A stretch of 64,000 nt of DNA from Ariolimax columbianus (lineage: Eukaryota > Mollusca > Gastropoda > Stylommatophora > Arionidae). The notes beneath the pieces are model-generated. The model saw only the letters and a list, made by a program, of their open reading frames with translations, ran no database searches and was not told the DNA's origin. Shown here piece after piece: positions 38,401 through 51,600 of the stretch. Numbering within the stretch: position 1 is the stretch's first letter; the number at the start of each line of letters is the position of its first letter. The stretch spans positions 27,687,411 to 27,751,410 of the forward strand of contig JAVGWX010000025.1 in the NCBI GenBank assembly GCA_036924085.1. Reading direction: 5' to 3'. Made by a program: the position numbers and the translations under genes.

Positions 38401-41400
38401 TCGGAACTGAAAGATGAGCCTTTGATCTCTTCTATGTAGTTTATTTATGTCATCGTTACTTTTTGGCTGTGACATTTCGTTGAATACACTGCGACCTGTT
38501 GTTCCCGTCTCCCACCTGTTGTTCCCGTCACCCACCTGTTGTTCCCGTCACCCACCTGTCCATCCAGATTTCCCGAGTATTATTCTTAATAATTCGTTTT
38601 ACTGTGTGGTTACTGCAGGGTCTATCCAATTGTTGTTGGGAGGCTCCTGTTTTTGCTAATCTGTGGGCCATCTCATTCCCTAGTAGCCCACTATGTCCAG
38701 GGATCCATTGCAAGCTGACATTTATCCCGTGGGCAGTGATGATGTTGTTGATCGCCCTCTCCACCAAGAATATCTCCTCTTCTTTGTTTGGGGTGTTCTT
38801 CAGCGCCTCCATAACCGACGTGAAGTCACTAAAAATTACAAAATCCATCGGCAAAAATTCGCCCAAGTCAATCTGTTTGTGCAAAATCTCAACTGCTCTT
38901 TTATAGCCTCGGCCTCCGCTCCATCGATTGGACGGTTTTCGCCGCATGAATCACAGAACTCGTATATGGACCCATCCATGTATTTCATATGGATACCATA
39001 CCCTGCAAAACAGGTAGATTTGAATGCTGATCCATCCGTATAAACCAGGACTGCCGATTTTGGGTTATGTGTGTACTGTGTAGACTTCACTATCTTATGG
39101 CGGAACAGCCAAAAATACGTCTTAAGATAATGGTTCACCCGTCACACCGACGTCACACCGTCACGAGTGGCTCAGGGAATGGGGTATTTACACGCACCCC
39201 GATATGTGGGTGTCTCGAGTTCAAAGGATTAAGTTCTGGATTTTCTTTCCATCCATGAATCAATAAATTCACCAAAGAATAGAAACAACAATCACAAACA
39301 ATAATGGAAAGGCACGGTCATTTTCAATATATGTGTTGTCCGTTTTATCAAACTCAAACTAGGGTACCCTACCAGGTTCTCGGATGTCAGTCTTGAGATC
39401 TCGTGTTGAACTGTCAATTTGACCTTGGCCTCTGCGTCCAAATTTAGACTCTGTAAAGAGAGAAAGTCGAATATTAGTCACAAATTATACTTATTTGGAT
39501 CAGGATGCTGAGCAGTGCTTGAGCTGTAGTGGTCAGTGACCACCAGGGGCTGCAAAGACTCTTCCCCACCTCCACGTGGTGATTCTGGACAGGCTCCAAC
39601 AGGGCAGACTGGCTAAGGAGATGGGATCGAATAAGGAAGGCTAACCCGGTACCATGCTGAAGTCTGACCAACAAGGTGAAAATATCGCAGTCTGTCCATC
39701 TTTTCTTGTATGTCCTGCTGCTAATGTGATAGCATACATACGAAGCGTGCTCAAATGAAAGCGGAATAAACTGCAACAAGTGAATTTACGTACGATGCGC
39801 ATGATGACGTCACTTTAGGTGTAAATAGCACATACCAACCGTCAAGTTTGCAAAATTTCTTTATCCTCCGAATCATAGTTTCCTCAGCAGGCTGTTGAAA
39901 ACATGGCGGGTGTGATATGGAATCCGACCAGAGTTGATCAGCGAGCGGTGATTCGGTTTCTAACAGCTGAAGGATGTCGACCAGTTGACATTCATCGCAG
40001 AATGCAGGCAGTGTATGGTGACAAAAGTGTGTCGAAGACAACAGTGAAGAACTGGACAACGATGTTTAAAGAAGGACGTGAGTTAACGAAAGATCTTCCG
40101 AGACCAGGTCAGGCGCATATTGTTGCGTTAACTCACGTCCAAGACCAGGTCAGGCGCATATTGTTGCGTTAACTCACGTCCAAGACCAGGTCAGGCGTAT
40201 ATTGTTGCGTTAACTCACGTCCGAGACCAGGTCAGGCGCATATTGTTGCGTTAACTCACGTCCGAGACCAGGTCAGGCGCATATTGTTGCGTTAACTCAC
40301 GTCCGAGACCAGGTCAGGCGCATATTGTTGCGTTAACTCACGTCCAAGACCAGGTCAGGCGCATATTGTTGCGTTAACTCACGTCCGAGACCAGGTCAGG
40401 CGCATATTGTTGCGTTAACTCACGTCCGAGACCAAGTCAGGCGCATATTGTTGCGTTAACTCACGTCCGAGACCAGGTCAGGCGCATATTGTTGCGTTAA
40501 CTCACGTCCTAGACCAGGTCAGGCGCATATTGTTGCGTTAACTCACGTCCGAGACCAGGTCAGGCGCATATTGTTGCGTTAACTCACGTCCGAGACCAGG
40601 TCAGGCGCATATTGTTGCGTTAACTCACGTCCGAGACCAGGTCAGGCGCATATTGTTGCGTTAACTCACGTCCGAGACCAGGTCAAGCGCATATTGTTGC
40701 GTTAACTCACGTCCGAGACCAGGTCAGGCGCATATTGTTGCGTTAACTCACGTCCGAGACCAGGTCAGGCGCATATTGTTGCGTTAACTCACGTCCGAGA
40801 CCATGTTAGGCGCATATTGTTGCGTTAACTCACGTCCGAGACCAGGTCAGGCGCATATTGTTGCGTTAACTCACGTCCGAGACCAGGTCAGGCGCATATT
40901 GTTGCGTTAACTCACGTCCGAGACCAGGTCAGGCGCATATTGTTGCGTTAACTCACGTCCGAGACCATGTTAGGCGCATATTGTTGCGTTAACTCACGTC
41001 CGAGACCAGGTCAGGCGCATATTGTTGCGTTAACTCACGTCCTTCTTTAAACATCGTTGTCCAGTTCTTCATTGTTGTCTTCTACACACTTTGGAGATGG
41101 AAGGAATCCCTGTCTGACCCCAGTTTTTTGGAGATCGAAGGCATCCCTATCTGACTCCAGTTTGTCGGAGATAGTATACATCCCTGTTTGACCCCAGTTT
41201 GATGGAGATAGTTGACATCCGTGTCTGACCCCAGTTTGCTGGAGATAGTAGACATCCCTGTTTGACCCCAGTTTGATGGAGATAGTTGACCTCCCTGCCT
41301 GACCCCAGTTTACTGGAGATAGTTGACATCCCTGTCTGACCCCAGTTTGCTGGAGATGGAAGGCATCCTTCTCTGACCCCAGTTTTTTGGAAATGGAAGG

Positions 41401-44400
41401 CATCCTTGTATGACCCCAGTTTTCTGGAGATGGAAGGCATCCCTGTCTGACCCAAGTTGCTGGAGATATTTGACATCCCTGTCTGACCCCAGTTTGCTGG
41501 AGATGGAAGGCATCCTTCTCTGACCCCAGTTTTCTGGAAATGGAAGGCATCCTTGTATGACCCCAGTTTTCTGGAGATGGAAGGCATCCCTGTCTGACCC
41601 CAGTTGCTGGAGATAGCTTACATCCCTGTCTGACCCCAGTTTTCTGGAGATGGAAGGCATTCTTGTCTGACCCCAGTTTCTTGCAGATGGAAGGCATCCT
41701 CGTCTGACCCCAGTTTGTTGGAGATGAAAGGCATCCCTGTCAGACCCCAATTTGTTGGAGATGAAAGGCATCCCTGTCTGACCCCAGTTTGCTAGAGATG
41801 GAAGACATCCCTGTCTGACCCCAGTTTGCTGGAGATACTTTACATCCCTATCTGACCCCAGTTTGCTGGAGATAGTTTACATCCCTATCTGACCCCAGTT
41901 TGCTGGAAATAGTTTACATCCCTGTCTGACCCCAGTTTGCTGGAGATAGTTTACATCCATGTCTGACCCCAGTTTGCTGGAGATAGTTTACATCCCTGTC
42001 TGACCCCAGTTTGCTGGAGATAGTTTACATCCCTGTCTGACCCCAGTTTGCTGGAGATAGTTTACATCCCTGTCTGACCCCAGTTTGCTGGAGATAGTTT
42101 ACATCCCTATCTGACCCCAGTTTGCTGGAGATAGTTTACATCCATGTCTGACCCCAGTTTGCTGGAGATAGTTTACATCCATGTCTGACCCCAGTTTGCT
42201 AGAGATAGTTTACATCCCTGTCTGACCCCAGTTTGCTGGAGATAGTTTACATCCCTGCCTGACCCCAGTTTGCTGGAGATAGTTTACATCCATGTCTGAC
42301 CACAGTTTGTTGGAGATGGAAAGCACTGAACATGATAAACACCGAAAAGAAAGAATCTTTACTGCTTCTGTTATTTCTGCTATCCATCTTGTTCGTGATT
42401 GCCTATTGGCTCTGTATCAATTGTATCCATATAGCAATGCTTTCTGATGGATAATATCCGGTGTTTGACGTGTTACGTGGCCGGGCCATTTACTTTTGCT
42501 GTCTCTTGAAAAAAATGTTGTTGATTTGCCTATTTGGGCAGCACAACTGACGCATCAGGAGGTGCAGATATAAGGATCACGATTCGGAAGACAAGAGGGG
42601 AATTCTCCTAACACTAAATAACATATGGAGGTCCAGAGAGATCAAGGTTCACACTCAAGTTAGAATATTCAAGTGTCAAGTCAGTGTTGTGTAACAGTTC
42701 CAGCCGGAGCATGGGCGTTAAGGGCAGGGGTGATGGGGTCGGCAGCTCTGAAGACAAAGGTACCTGAATGTGTGCCAAGGTCACTCACCGTTCTTGACAC
42801 TATGCCAAGGTCACTCACCGTTCTCGACACTATGCCAAGGTCACTCACCATTCTCGACACTATGCCAAGGTGACTCACCGCTCTCGACACTAAGCCGACA
42901 ATTGAAAACGGGGGGGGGGGGGGCGTTAGGGGAAAATGTGTCAGTACAGGTAGGGGTTAGGAGCTGACAACTCTGATTTACCGATTTGGGTAGGGTGGGG
43001 GTTAGTGACTGACAGAGGCCATCAGGGATTGCTGTGACATTTTAGAGTGACAGGAACTCAGAGTGATTCGTTTCAATAACAACTAAGTGGAGGAAGATCC
43101 AAACTAGGGTGATGGCTGAGTCAGACAACCCACGGGGGACCATTGGACAGCACTGATACTGCTTGAGACTATAATACTAGGCAAAGTTTAACTCAGGCAG
43201 GCTGACCATGGAGAGAGAGAGGAAGACTGGGAGTAGCTAGTGTACTGTTTAGCTCACGACTTTCTAGAAGAGCGATTGATAGGCTGTTTTCCGAATGTGC
43301 GAGAGATGGAATGAGCAGCAGGTTGTTTGAACCAGCATACGCCTTTGAGTCTTGGCCAGTCACTTTATAAGGTGTGGGTTGGGGACCCTGTGACTAGAAT
43401 AGTTCTGGATGTGTGTTGGATGTACAGGACACCTTGTGAACGATGCATGTTCTGAACGGTCACACGAGTGCAACGATCGCCTAAGGACAAGAGCTGAATA
43501 TGTGTTGTATGTGCAGGACACCTTGCGGACGATGCATGTTCTAAATTGTTACACGAGTGCACAGATCGCCTGAATACGTGACCTGATTATACGTGAGCAT
43601 TCAGATTCGTCTGAGTTCGTAATCTGATCGTGAGGACAAGTTTTTTGATTGTGTGTTGAGTGTGCAGATAGGGGAGTGCAGAGGGTTAATTTTTTTAGTC
43701 AGAGAGTGGTGAATGCTTGAAATGCATTGCCACGAGAGGTAGTGGAGGTAGGGACAGTTAACCCATTTAAGAATAAATTGGATGCAGATAGATTTTAGAG
43801 CAAGGTGATGTAAATGAAACTGGTTGTATACAGACTCTGCAGATTCTTCTAAACTTGTATAAAGAAGTTAAGTTAAGTATGTGGTAACGTTCTTGATAGC
43901 TAAACCACTGTGGAAAAGCCTTACACCGCCACAGCTGCTGTTAGGAGCGGAGACATGGAGAACAACCAAGGTCGTACAACAAATACTCCAGTCCTTCGTT
44001 AACAGATGCTTTTGAGGGATAATGGGCATAAAGTGGCAGAAGATGGTGAGGAATAAAGACGTGCGGGAAAAGAGCCAACAACAGCCATTGGAACAACAAA
44101 ATAGTCGAAGAAAATGGGGCTGGATAGGACATTTGCTATGTCCAGCATAGCCAGAGAGGTTCTGACATGGAATCCACAGGGGAAGATAGAGTAAGAGGTA
44201 GACCCAAAAATAGACGAAGAAAGGAATGTGAGAAGGAACTAAGAATAAATTATTACACCTGGAGAGAGAGAGAAAGTGTTACACCTGGAGAGAGAGAGAA
44301 AGTATTACACCTGGAGAGAGAGAGAAAGTATTTCACATGGAGAGAGAGAGAAAGTATTACACCTGGAGAGAGAAAGAAAGTATTACACCTGGAGAGAGAG

Positions 44401-45594
44401 AGAAAGTATTACACCTGGAGAGAGAGAGAAAGTATTACACCTGGAGAGAGAGAGAAAGTATTACACCTGGAGAGAGAGAAAAAGTATTACACCTGGAGAG
44501 AGAGAAAGTATTACACCTGGAGAGAGACAGAAAGTATTACACCTGGAGAGAGAGAGAAAGTATTACACCTGGAGAGAGAGAGAAAGTATTACACCTGGAG
44601 AGAGAGAGAAAGTATTACACCTGGAGAGGGAGAGAAAGTATTACACCTGGAGAGAGAAAGAAAGTATTACACCTGGAGAGAGAGAGAAAGTATTACACCT
44701 GGAGAGAGAGAGAAAGTATTTCACCTGGAGAGAGAGAGAAAGTATTACACCTGGAGAGAGAGAGAAAGTATTACACCTGGAGAGAGAGAGAGAAAGTATT
44801 ACACCTGGAGAGAGAGAGAAAGTATTACACCTGGAGAGAGAGAGAAAGTATTACACCTGGAGAGAGAGAGAAAGTATTACACCTGGAGAGAGAGAGAAAG
44901 TATTACACCTGGAGAGAGAGAGAGAAAGTATTACACCTGGAGAGAGAGAGAAAGTATTACACCTGGAGAGAGAGAGAAAGTATTACACCTGGAGAGAGAG
45001 AGAAAGTATTACACCTGGAGAGAGAGAGAAAGTATTACACCTGGAGAGAGAGAGAGAAAGTATTACACCTGGAGAGAGAGAGAAAGTATTTCACCTGGAG
45101 AGAGAGAGAAAGTATTACACCTGGAGAGAGAGAGAAAGTATTACACCTGGAGAGAGAGAGAAAGTATTACACCTGGAGAGAGAGAGAAAGTATTACACCT
45201 GGAGAGAGAGAGAAAGTATTACACCTGGAGAGAGACAGAAAGTATTACACCTGGAGAGAGAGAGAAAGTATTACACCTGGAGAGAGAGAGAAAGTATTAC
45301 ACCTGGAGAGAGACAGAAAGTATTACACCTGGAGAGAGAGAGAAAGTATTACACCTGGAGAGAGAGAGAAAGTATGACACCTGGAGAGAGAGAGAAAGTA
45401 TTACACCTGGAGAGAGAGAGAAAGTATTACACCTGGAGAGAGAGAGAAAGTATTACACCTGGAGAGAGAGAGAAAGTATTACACCTGGAGAGAGAGAGAA
45501 AGTATTACACCTGGAGAGAGATAGAAAGTAGTCCATGACCGTACAAGCTGGCGGGATATTATCAGTGATCGTTGCACCGAGATGAGCGACGAAC

Positions 45595-45640
<46 letters not shown>

Positions 45641-48600
45641 AGATGTGTTCTGCCTCTTAGATTAAGACGACATTTACCTGTCTAATGACTTTCTGAAGAT
45701 TGTCGTTCTCTGTCCTCAGTTCCTCTACAACTTCCGTCCACTGAATCTCTGTCTTTTTCATCTCCTTCTCCGTTTCAGTTAGCTGTGTTTGCAAGAGTCT
45801 GTTTGGTTTAAGGACATGTGCATATTAACGGACATTTTTCCAAACAAAAACCCAAACAAAACATTAGCTCACAATACTTGAAATCCTGGTACTAAAACAG
45901 GCAGATGTACACCAACTGCCAGGTAGCCGAAGCTATCAGCAGTAGGTTTGAGCGAAGTTATCCGCTGTAGGATTGGTCCCCCACAGCTTTTCAAGCATGG
46001 TCACTGTCCATGTGGGGCAGTCCTGCAGGTTGTGTTCTGGTATTTGCTTGGCTGCTCCGTAATCGCACGTGGCGGTGTCTATAAGACAAATCCTGCGGAG
46101 GTGGGCCTTGAATCTACAATGTCCCATTCTGAATCTGAAGATCTTTGTATGTCCATCTCTACTGATGGTGAGTCTGTCTTCATCAAACAGTCTTCTAGAC
46201 CAGTATAATGACGTTCAGTTAAATTCAATTAAAGTTCTTGTGGGTGGTTGAATTTTAAAAAACTTGTTTTAGTCTAATTTATCCGTTCCTCTGATCATCT
46301 TATCAACCTGTGTTAAGTCACCTCGAATTCTTCTCTCTTCTAGACACTGTAGGCCAGTTTTTCTGAGTCTTTTCTCATAACTGTAATTCTGGAATCCAAC
46401 TATCATCTTTGTCGCTCTTTTTTGTATCCTTTCCAGCATGTTTATATCCCCTCTATGATAAGGACTCCACACCTGTACACAGAACTCCAATCTAGGTCTA
46501 ACTAAAGCTTTATACAGTTTGACTATCACCTCCTTGCTCCTATTTTTAATATTTCTTTTTATCATACCTAACATTGCATTTGCCTTTTTCACTGCTACCT
46601 GGACTTGCTCACTCACCTTACCTGTATGATCTATTATAACCCCTAGGTCCCTTTCCTTATCTATCTTTCTAATATTGTTCTCTCCCATTCTGTAATTATG
46701 TTCCATATTGGATCTACCCATGTGGATGACTGTACATTTATCTACATTAAACTCCATTTGCCAGCTTACAGACCATTCTCGAATTTTATCTAAATTCGAC
46801 CTCAATATATCCACTTCTGGTTTAGATGAGACACAACTGCATAGTTTTGTGTCATCAGCAAATTTTGCAATCCTGGATCCCATATCAATGTCTAAATCAT
46901 TTATATATATCAAGAACAAAATTGGTCTCAAAACCGAGCCCTGTGGCACACCACTTTTCACTTCACTCCACTCAGAGTACTCCTTATTTATGCCCACCCT
47001 CTGCCTTCTTCCCGTTAACCAATTTTCAATCCAATTGGCAACTTCCCCACCTATTCAATGTGAATTTAACTTTTTTATCCAACATCAACCCCCACAACAA
47101 CATTAAGGACCATCCACCAACCTGTTCAGGTCCTTCTGTGTCTTGTAAGCCAGTTCCAACTCATTGTCCTCGTTCATCAGCCGTTCTACACCTCCGTACG
47201 ACTCCTTGGCGATAGTGTGTGTGGTTATAGATTTGTCCGCAAGCATGGTCTTCAGCTGCAGGCATTCCTCCTTGCGTCTGTCCAACTCTTCCGCCATAGT
47301 TTCAAAGTGTGCTGTTGGGATTAAAGACATTGGGATGCTGTCAGTAGTTAGACATAGGAATATCAACTGTAGCTAGACGTTGGAATAAGGAAAAAAGGCT
47401 AGACATTGGAATCATAGAAAATGGTTAGATATTGGAATCATAGAAAATGGTTAGATATTGGAATCATAGAAAATGGTTAGATATTAGAATCATAGAAAAT
47501 GGTTAGATTGTAACAGTTCCCGCCGGAGCAAGGGGAGTTTAGGATGCCTGAACATGTTAAAGCTTAAAGCTACCTGAATGCATGTCAAGGTCACTCACCG
47601 TCTCAGCAAAGGAGAACAGAGTTGGGTTAAGGAATGTGGACAGGTAGAAACTGACCACTGGCCTTCCGATTTTGGTAGGGGGAGATTGATTGACAGACGA
47701 AATTGGCAGCGGGGCTTGCCAAATGGAGTGTGGAGTGAAAAGGAGTGACAGGTGCGCAAAGTGTTTCGGTCCAATTGGATTAAAGATGACCATCACCTGA
47801 GATCGATTGGTCAAGCTCTGGCCTTGCTTGAGGATATATAACTCGAGACAAAGTTTAGCTCGGGAGGTTGGAGAGAGGGAGGCTGGATAGAGAGAGGCTG
47901 TATGGAGGAGAGTGAGAGAGAGAGAGAGAGACTGAATGTAGATAGTATGTTTAACTCACCGACTTAGGTAGAGGAGCGATTGATAGACGGTTGGACGAAT
48001 GTTTAGTGATAGAACAGGATCGCTCAAATAGGTGTGTGAGTTTTGCATTAATAGATAATCTGAAAGTGTGTTTGTAAGCAAGGACACATTGTGAACGAGT
48101 TATGTCGAGATCGCCCGCCTGAGGGGATTTCAGTGAGGAAGAGTATTTGATAAGGTGTGTTGAAGACGCAGTTAAGGCGATGTGTGTGTGATGTAATTGC
48201 AAGGCAATAGAACTGGGTTTTTAGTTAGTTGGGAATTCCATCAATAGCTAATGCTTACAATTCCCGTTTTAGTAGAATGTTAAGTTAAGATATGTATTAT
48301 ATTGTGTTTGTAATTTCTCTACTCATTGTATGATATGAGTATGATATAATAAATATGCCACCTGCTGTGTGATATGTCATTTACTGAGTATGGTCATGAT
48401 GATGTGGATGAGTGTGAGAATGTTCTAAGTTAGATCCCGGCCAAGGCAAACAGTGGGATCTGCTACAAGATATTAGAATCATAGAAAATGGTTAGATATT
48501 AGAATCATAGAAAATGGTTAGATATTGGAATCATAGAAAATGGTTAGATATTAGAATCATAGAAAATGGTTAGATATTAGAATCATAGAAAATGGTTAGA

Positions 48601-51600
48601 TATTGGAATCATAGAAAATGGTTAGATATTGGAATCATGGAAAATGGTTAGATATTAGAATCATAGAAAATCGTTAGATATTGGAATCATAGAAAATGGT
48701 TAGATATTGATTTCTAGGAAATGGTAAATATTGGAATCTAGAAAATAGTTATGTTTTGGAATATAGAAAAGGGTTATATTTTGGAATCTAGAAAATGGTT
48801 AGATATTGGAATCTATAAAATGGTTAGATTTTGGAATCTAGAAAATGGTTAGATATTGAAATCTAGAAAATGGTTAGATATTGGAATCTAGAAAATGGTT
48901 AGATATTGGAATCTAGAAAATGGTTAGATATTGGAATCTAGAAAATGGTTAAACATTGAAATCATAGATCTAGGTTAGCCACTGGAATCATAGAACAAGG
49001 TTAGCCAACCTAAAAGTCAAAGAACATAGTTAGACATTGAAATCATAAAACGGGACCGCGTGGGCTAGTGGTTAAGTGACACGGCTCACGACCCAAAGGT
49101 GCTGGGTTCGATCTCCATCACAGCACTGGCTGTTACCCCGGGGAAGCAAACCCTTAAAAAATTGCAGGAGAAAACAGACCCTTACATAAAATGCATGCTG
49201 AAGTCGGATGCACTGCGCCGACAGTCAAAAATAAAAACCACAGTGCAACGCACACCGCCTTGGGGAATAGAGAAATTAACAAACGCAACAACAAAAAACA
49301 AAAAAAAACAACGACGTTGGACATTGCCAACTCAAATTCTTATCATTTAAAAGACAGCTACAAAGAAAGCGGTCATTCTAACATACTCCAGGAGCGTACT
49401 CCAAGCCATCTCAAGCCCCAAACAAGACAAGACTCCAGGAGTGTACTCCAAGCCATCTCAAGCCCCAAACAAGACAGACTCCAGGAGCGTACTCCAAGCC
49501 ATCTCAAGCCCCAAACAAGACAGACTCCAGGAGCGTACTCCAAGCCATCTCAAGCCCCAAACAAGACAGACTCCAGGAGCATACTCCAAGCCATCTCAAG
49601 CCCCAAACAAGACAGACTCCAGGAGCGTACTCCAAGCCATCTCAAGCCCCAAACAAGACAGACTCCAGGAGTGTACTCCAAGCCATCTCAAGCCCCAAAC
49701 AAGACAGACTCCAGGAGCATACTCCAAGCTATCTCAAGCCCCAAACAAGACAGACTCCAGGAGTGTATTCCAAGCCATCTCAAGTCCCAAACAAGATAGA
49801 CTCTCACATGACATAAGATACAACATCGGGTTGCTGTCCCCCCAAAATAGATCTAGTCCTACAGTAGATTCCAGCCTGCTGTGGGATCCTTGGAAACGAG
49901 AAGGCAGATGATCTCGCAAGAATCAGAAGTGGCGCACACAGACTCACCATCCACAGAGCTATAAAGATGCAAAAACACTCATTAAACGATCCATTGGGAC
50001 GGAATAGAGAGACCAGCACCAAGAATACAAGCCAGAAAATGACAGCATAGACAGACTTGGCAGAGATGGGCAGACAGAGATCTTCAGACTCAGAACTGGA
50101 CATTGCAAACACAAGCCCCATCTCTTCAGAAATAGTCTTAAAGACACTGTCACTTGCGATTATGGAGCACCCAAGCAAACACCAGAACATATCCCGCAGG
50201 ACTGCCCAACTTATACAGACCAATAGAGGCTGTCTGGCCCGGGTAATCGACTATGTTTGAAAAACGATACGGTACCTGCGAACAGTCTCCTTCGTGAACC
50301 TTGTCAGGCTAGAAGCAAAACATCAGCTGACCAAAGAAGAAGAAGAAGAAGAAGAAGAAGAAGAACAAGAAGAAGAAAATCAAAACAATCTGATTGCCTG
50401 TTACCCTTCTCAAGTCTGATCATCTCTCAATACAGTACCTGTCAGTCATATGACAGAAGTCACAAAGTCATCATCAAAGTCAACGTTCTCTATTCCAAAT
50501 AATTCTACCATAACCTCGCTATTCTACACTAAAACTTGGTCAATGTGCACCCAAACTTGGTCACTGTACACTCAAACTTGGTCAGTGTATACCTAAAACT
50601 TGCTCATTGTACACCAAAACTTGACCATTGCACACCCAAACTTGGTCATTCTACACCTAAACTTTCTCATTGCACACCCAAACTTGGTTATTGCACACCC
50701 AAATTTGGCCTTCGTACATTCAAACTTGGCCATTGCACACCTTAAATTGGCAATTGCACACTCAAACTTGGCCTTCGCATATCAAAACTTGGTCATTACA
50801 CGCCCAAACTTGGCCTTCGCACATTAAAACTTGGCCATTCCACACCCAAACTTGGCCATTGCACACCAAAACTTAGCCTTCGCACACCCAAACTTGGCCT
50901 TCGCACACCAAAACTTACCTAGAAATTCTTTACCAGTCTTGAATTTGCTTTTCTTGAAGGATCCACCAGAACTTGCCCCTTCAGAAAATGAATTCATCAA
51001 CTTGACTACTTCGTGTTTCAATTTCTCATTGTCATTCTGAAGTTCTTGCATCTGTCGTGTGTATCATTTACAGTTAACAATTTGAATATATCTTGAAAAT
51101 ATTTGTAACTTAGTTTAACTTCTTTATACTGGTTTAGAAGACTGTAGATTTCTATTCCACAATTTAAAAATATAACTATGCGCATTAAATCTATTTTTAA
51201 TGCATTAACTGACCCTGCCCCCACTATTTCCTGTGACAATGCATTCCAATCATCCACCACACTCTGACTAAAGAATATTTTCTAATATCTAATCTGGACC
51301 ATTCTTTGGTTAATTTGTAGGTGGTTGTATTTTGAAAAAACTTGTTATAGTCTAATTTATTCTTTCCGTTGAATATCTTATAAACCTGTATTAAGTCACC
51401 TCGAATTCTTCTCTCTTCTAGACACTGTAGGCCGGTTTTTCTGAGTCTTTCCTCATAACTGTAATTCTAGAATCCCACTATCATCTTTGTCGCTCTTCTT
51501 TGTATCCTTTCCAGCATGTTTATATCCCCTCTATGATTAGGACTCCACACATGTACACAGTACTCCAATCTAGGTCTAACTAAAGCTTTATACAGTTTGA

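Noticed and set aside
44167..45538. Three overlapping plus-strand ORFs of 346-454 codons
   Set aside because: They are rotations of a 26-bp minisatellite without stop codons inside a dead LINE C-terminus; no protein family matches.
47557..48202. Small minus-strand ORFs inside the solo LTR
   Set aside because: LTRs are non-coding; the frames have no motif.
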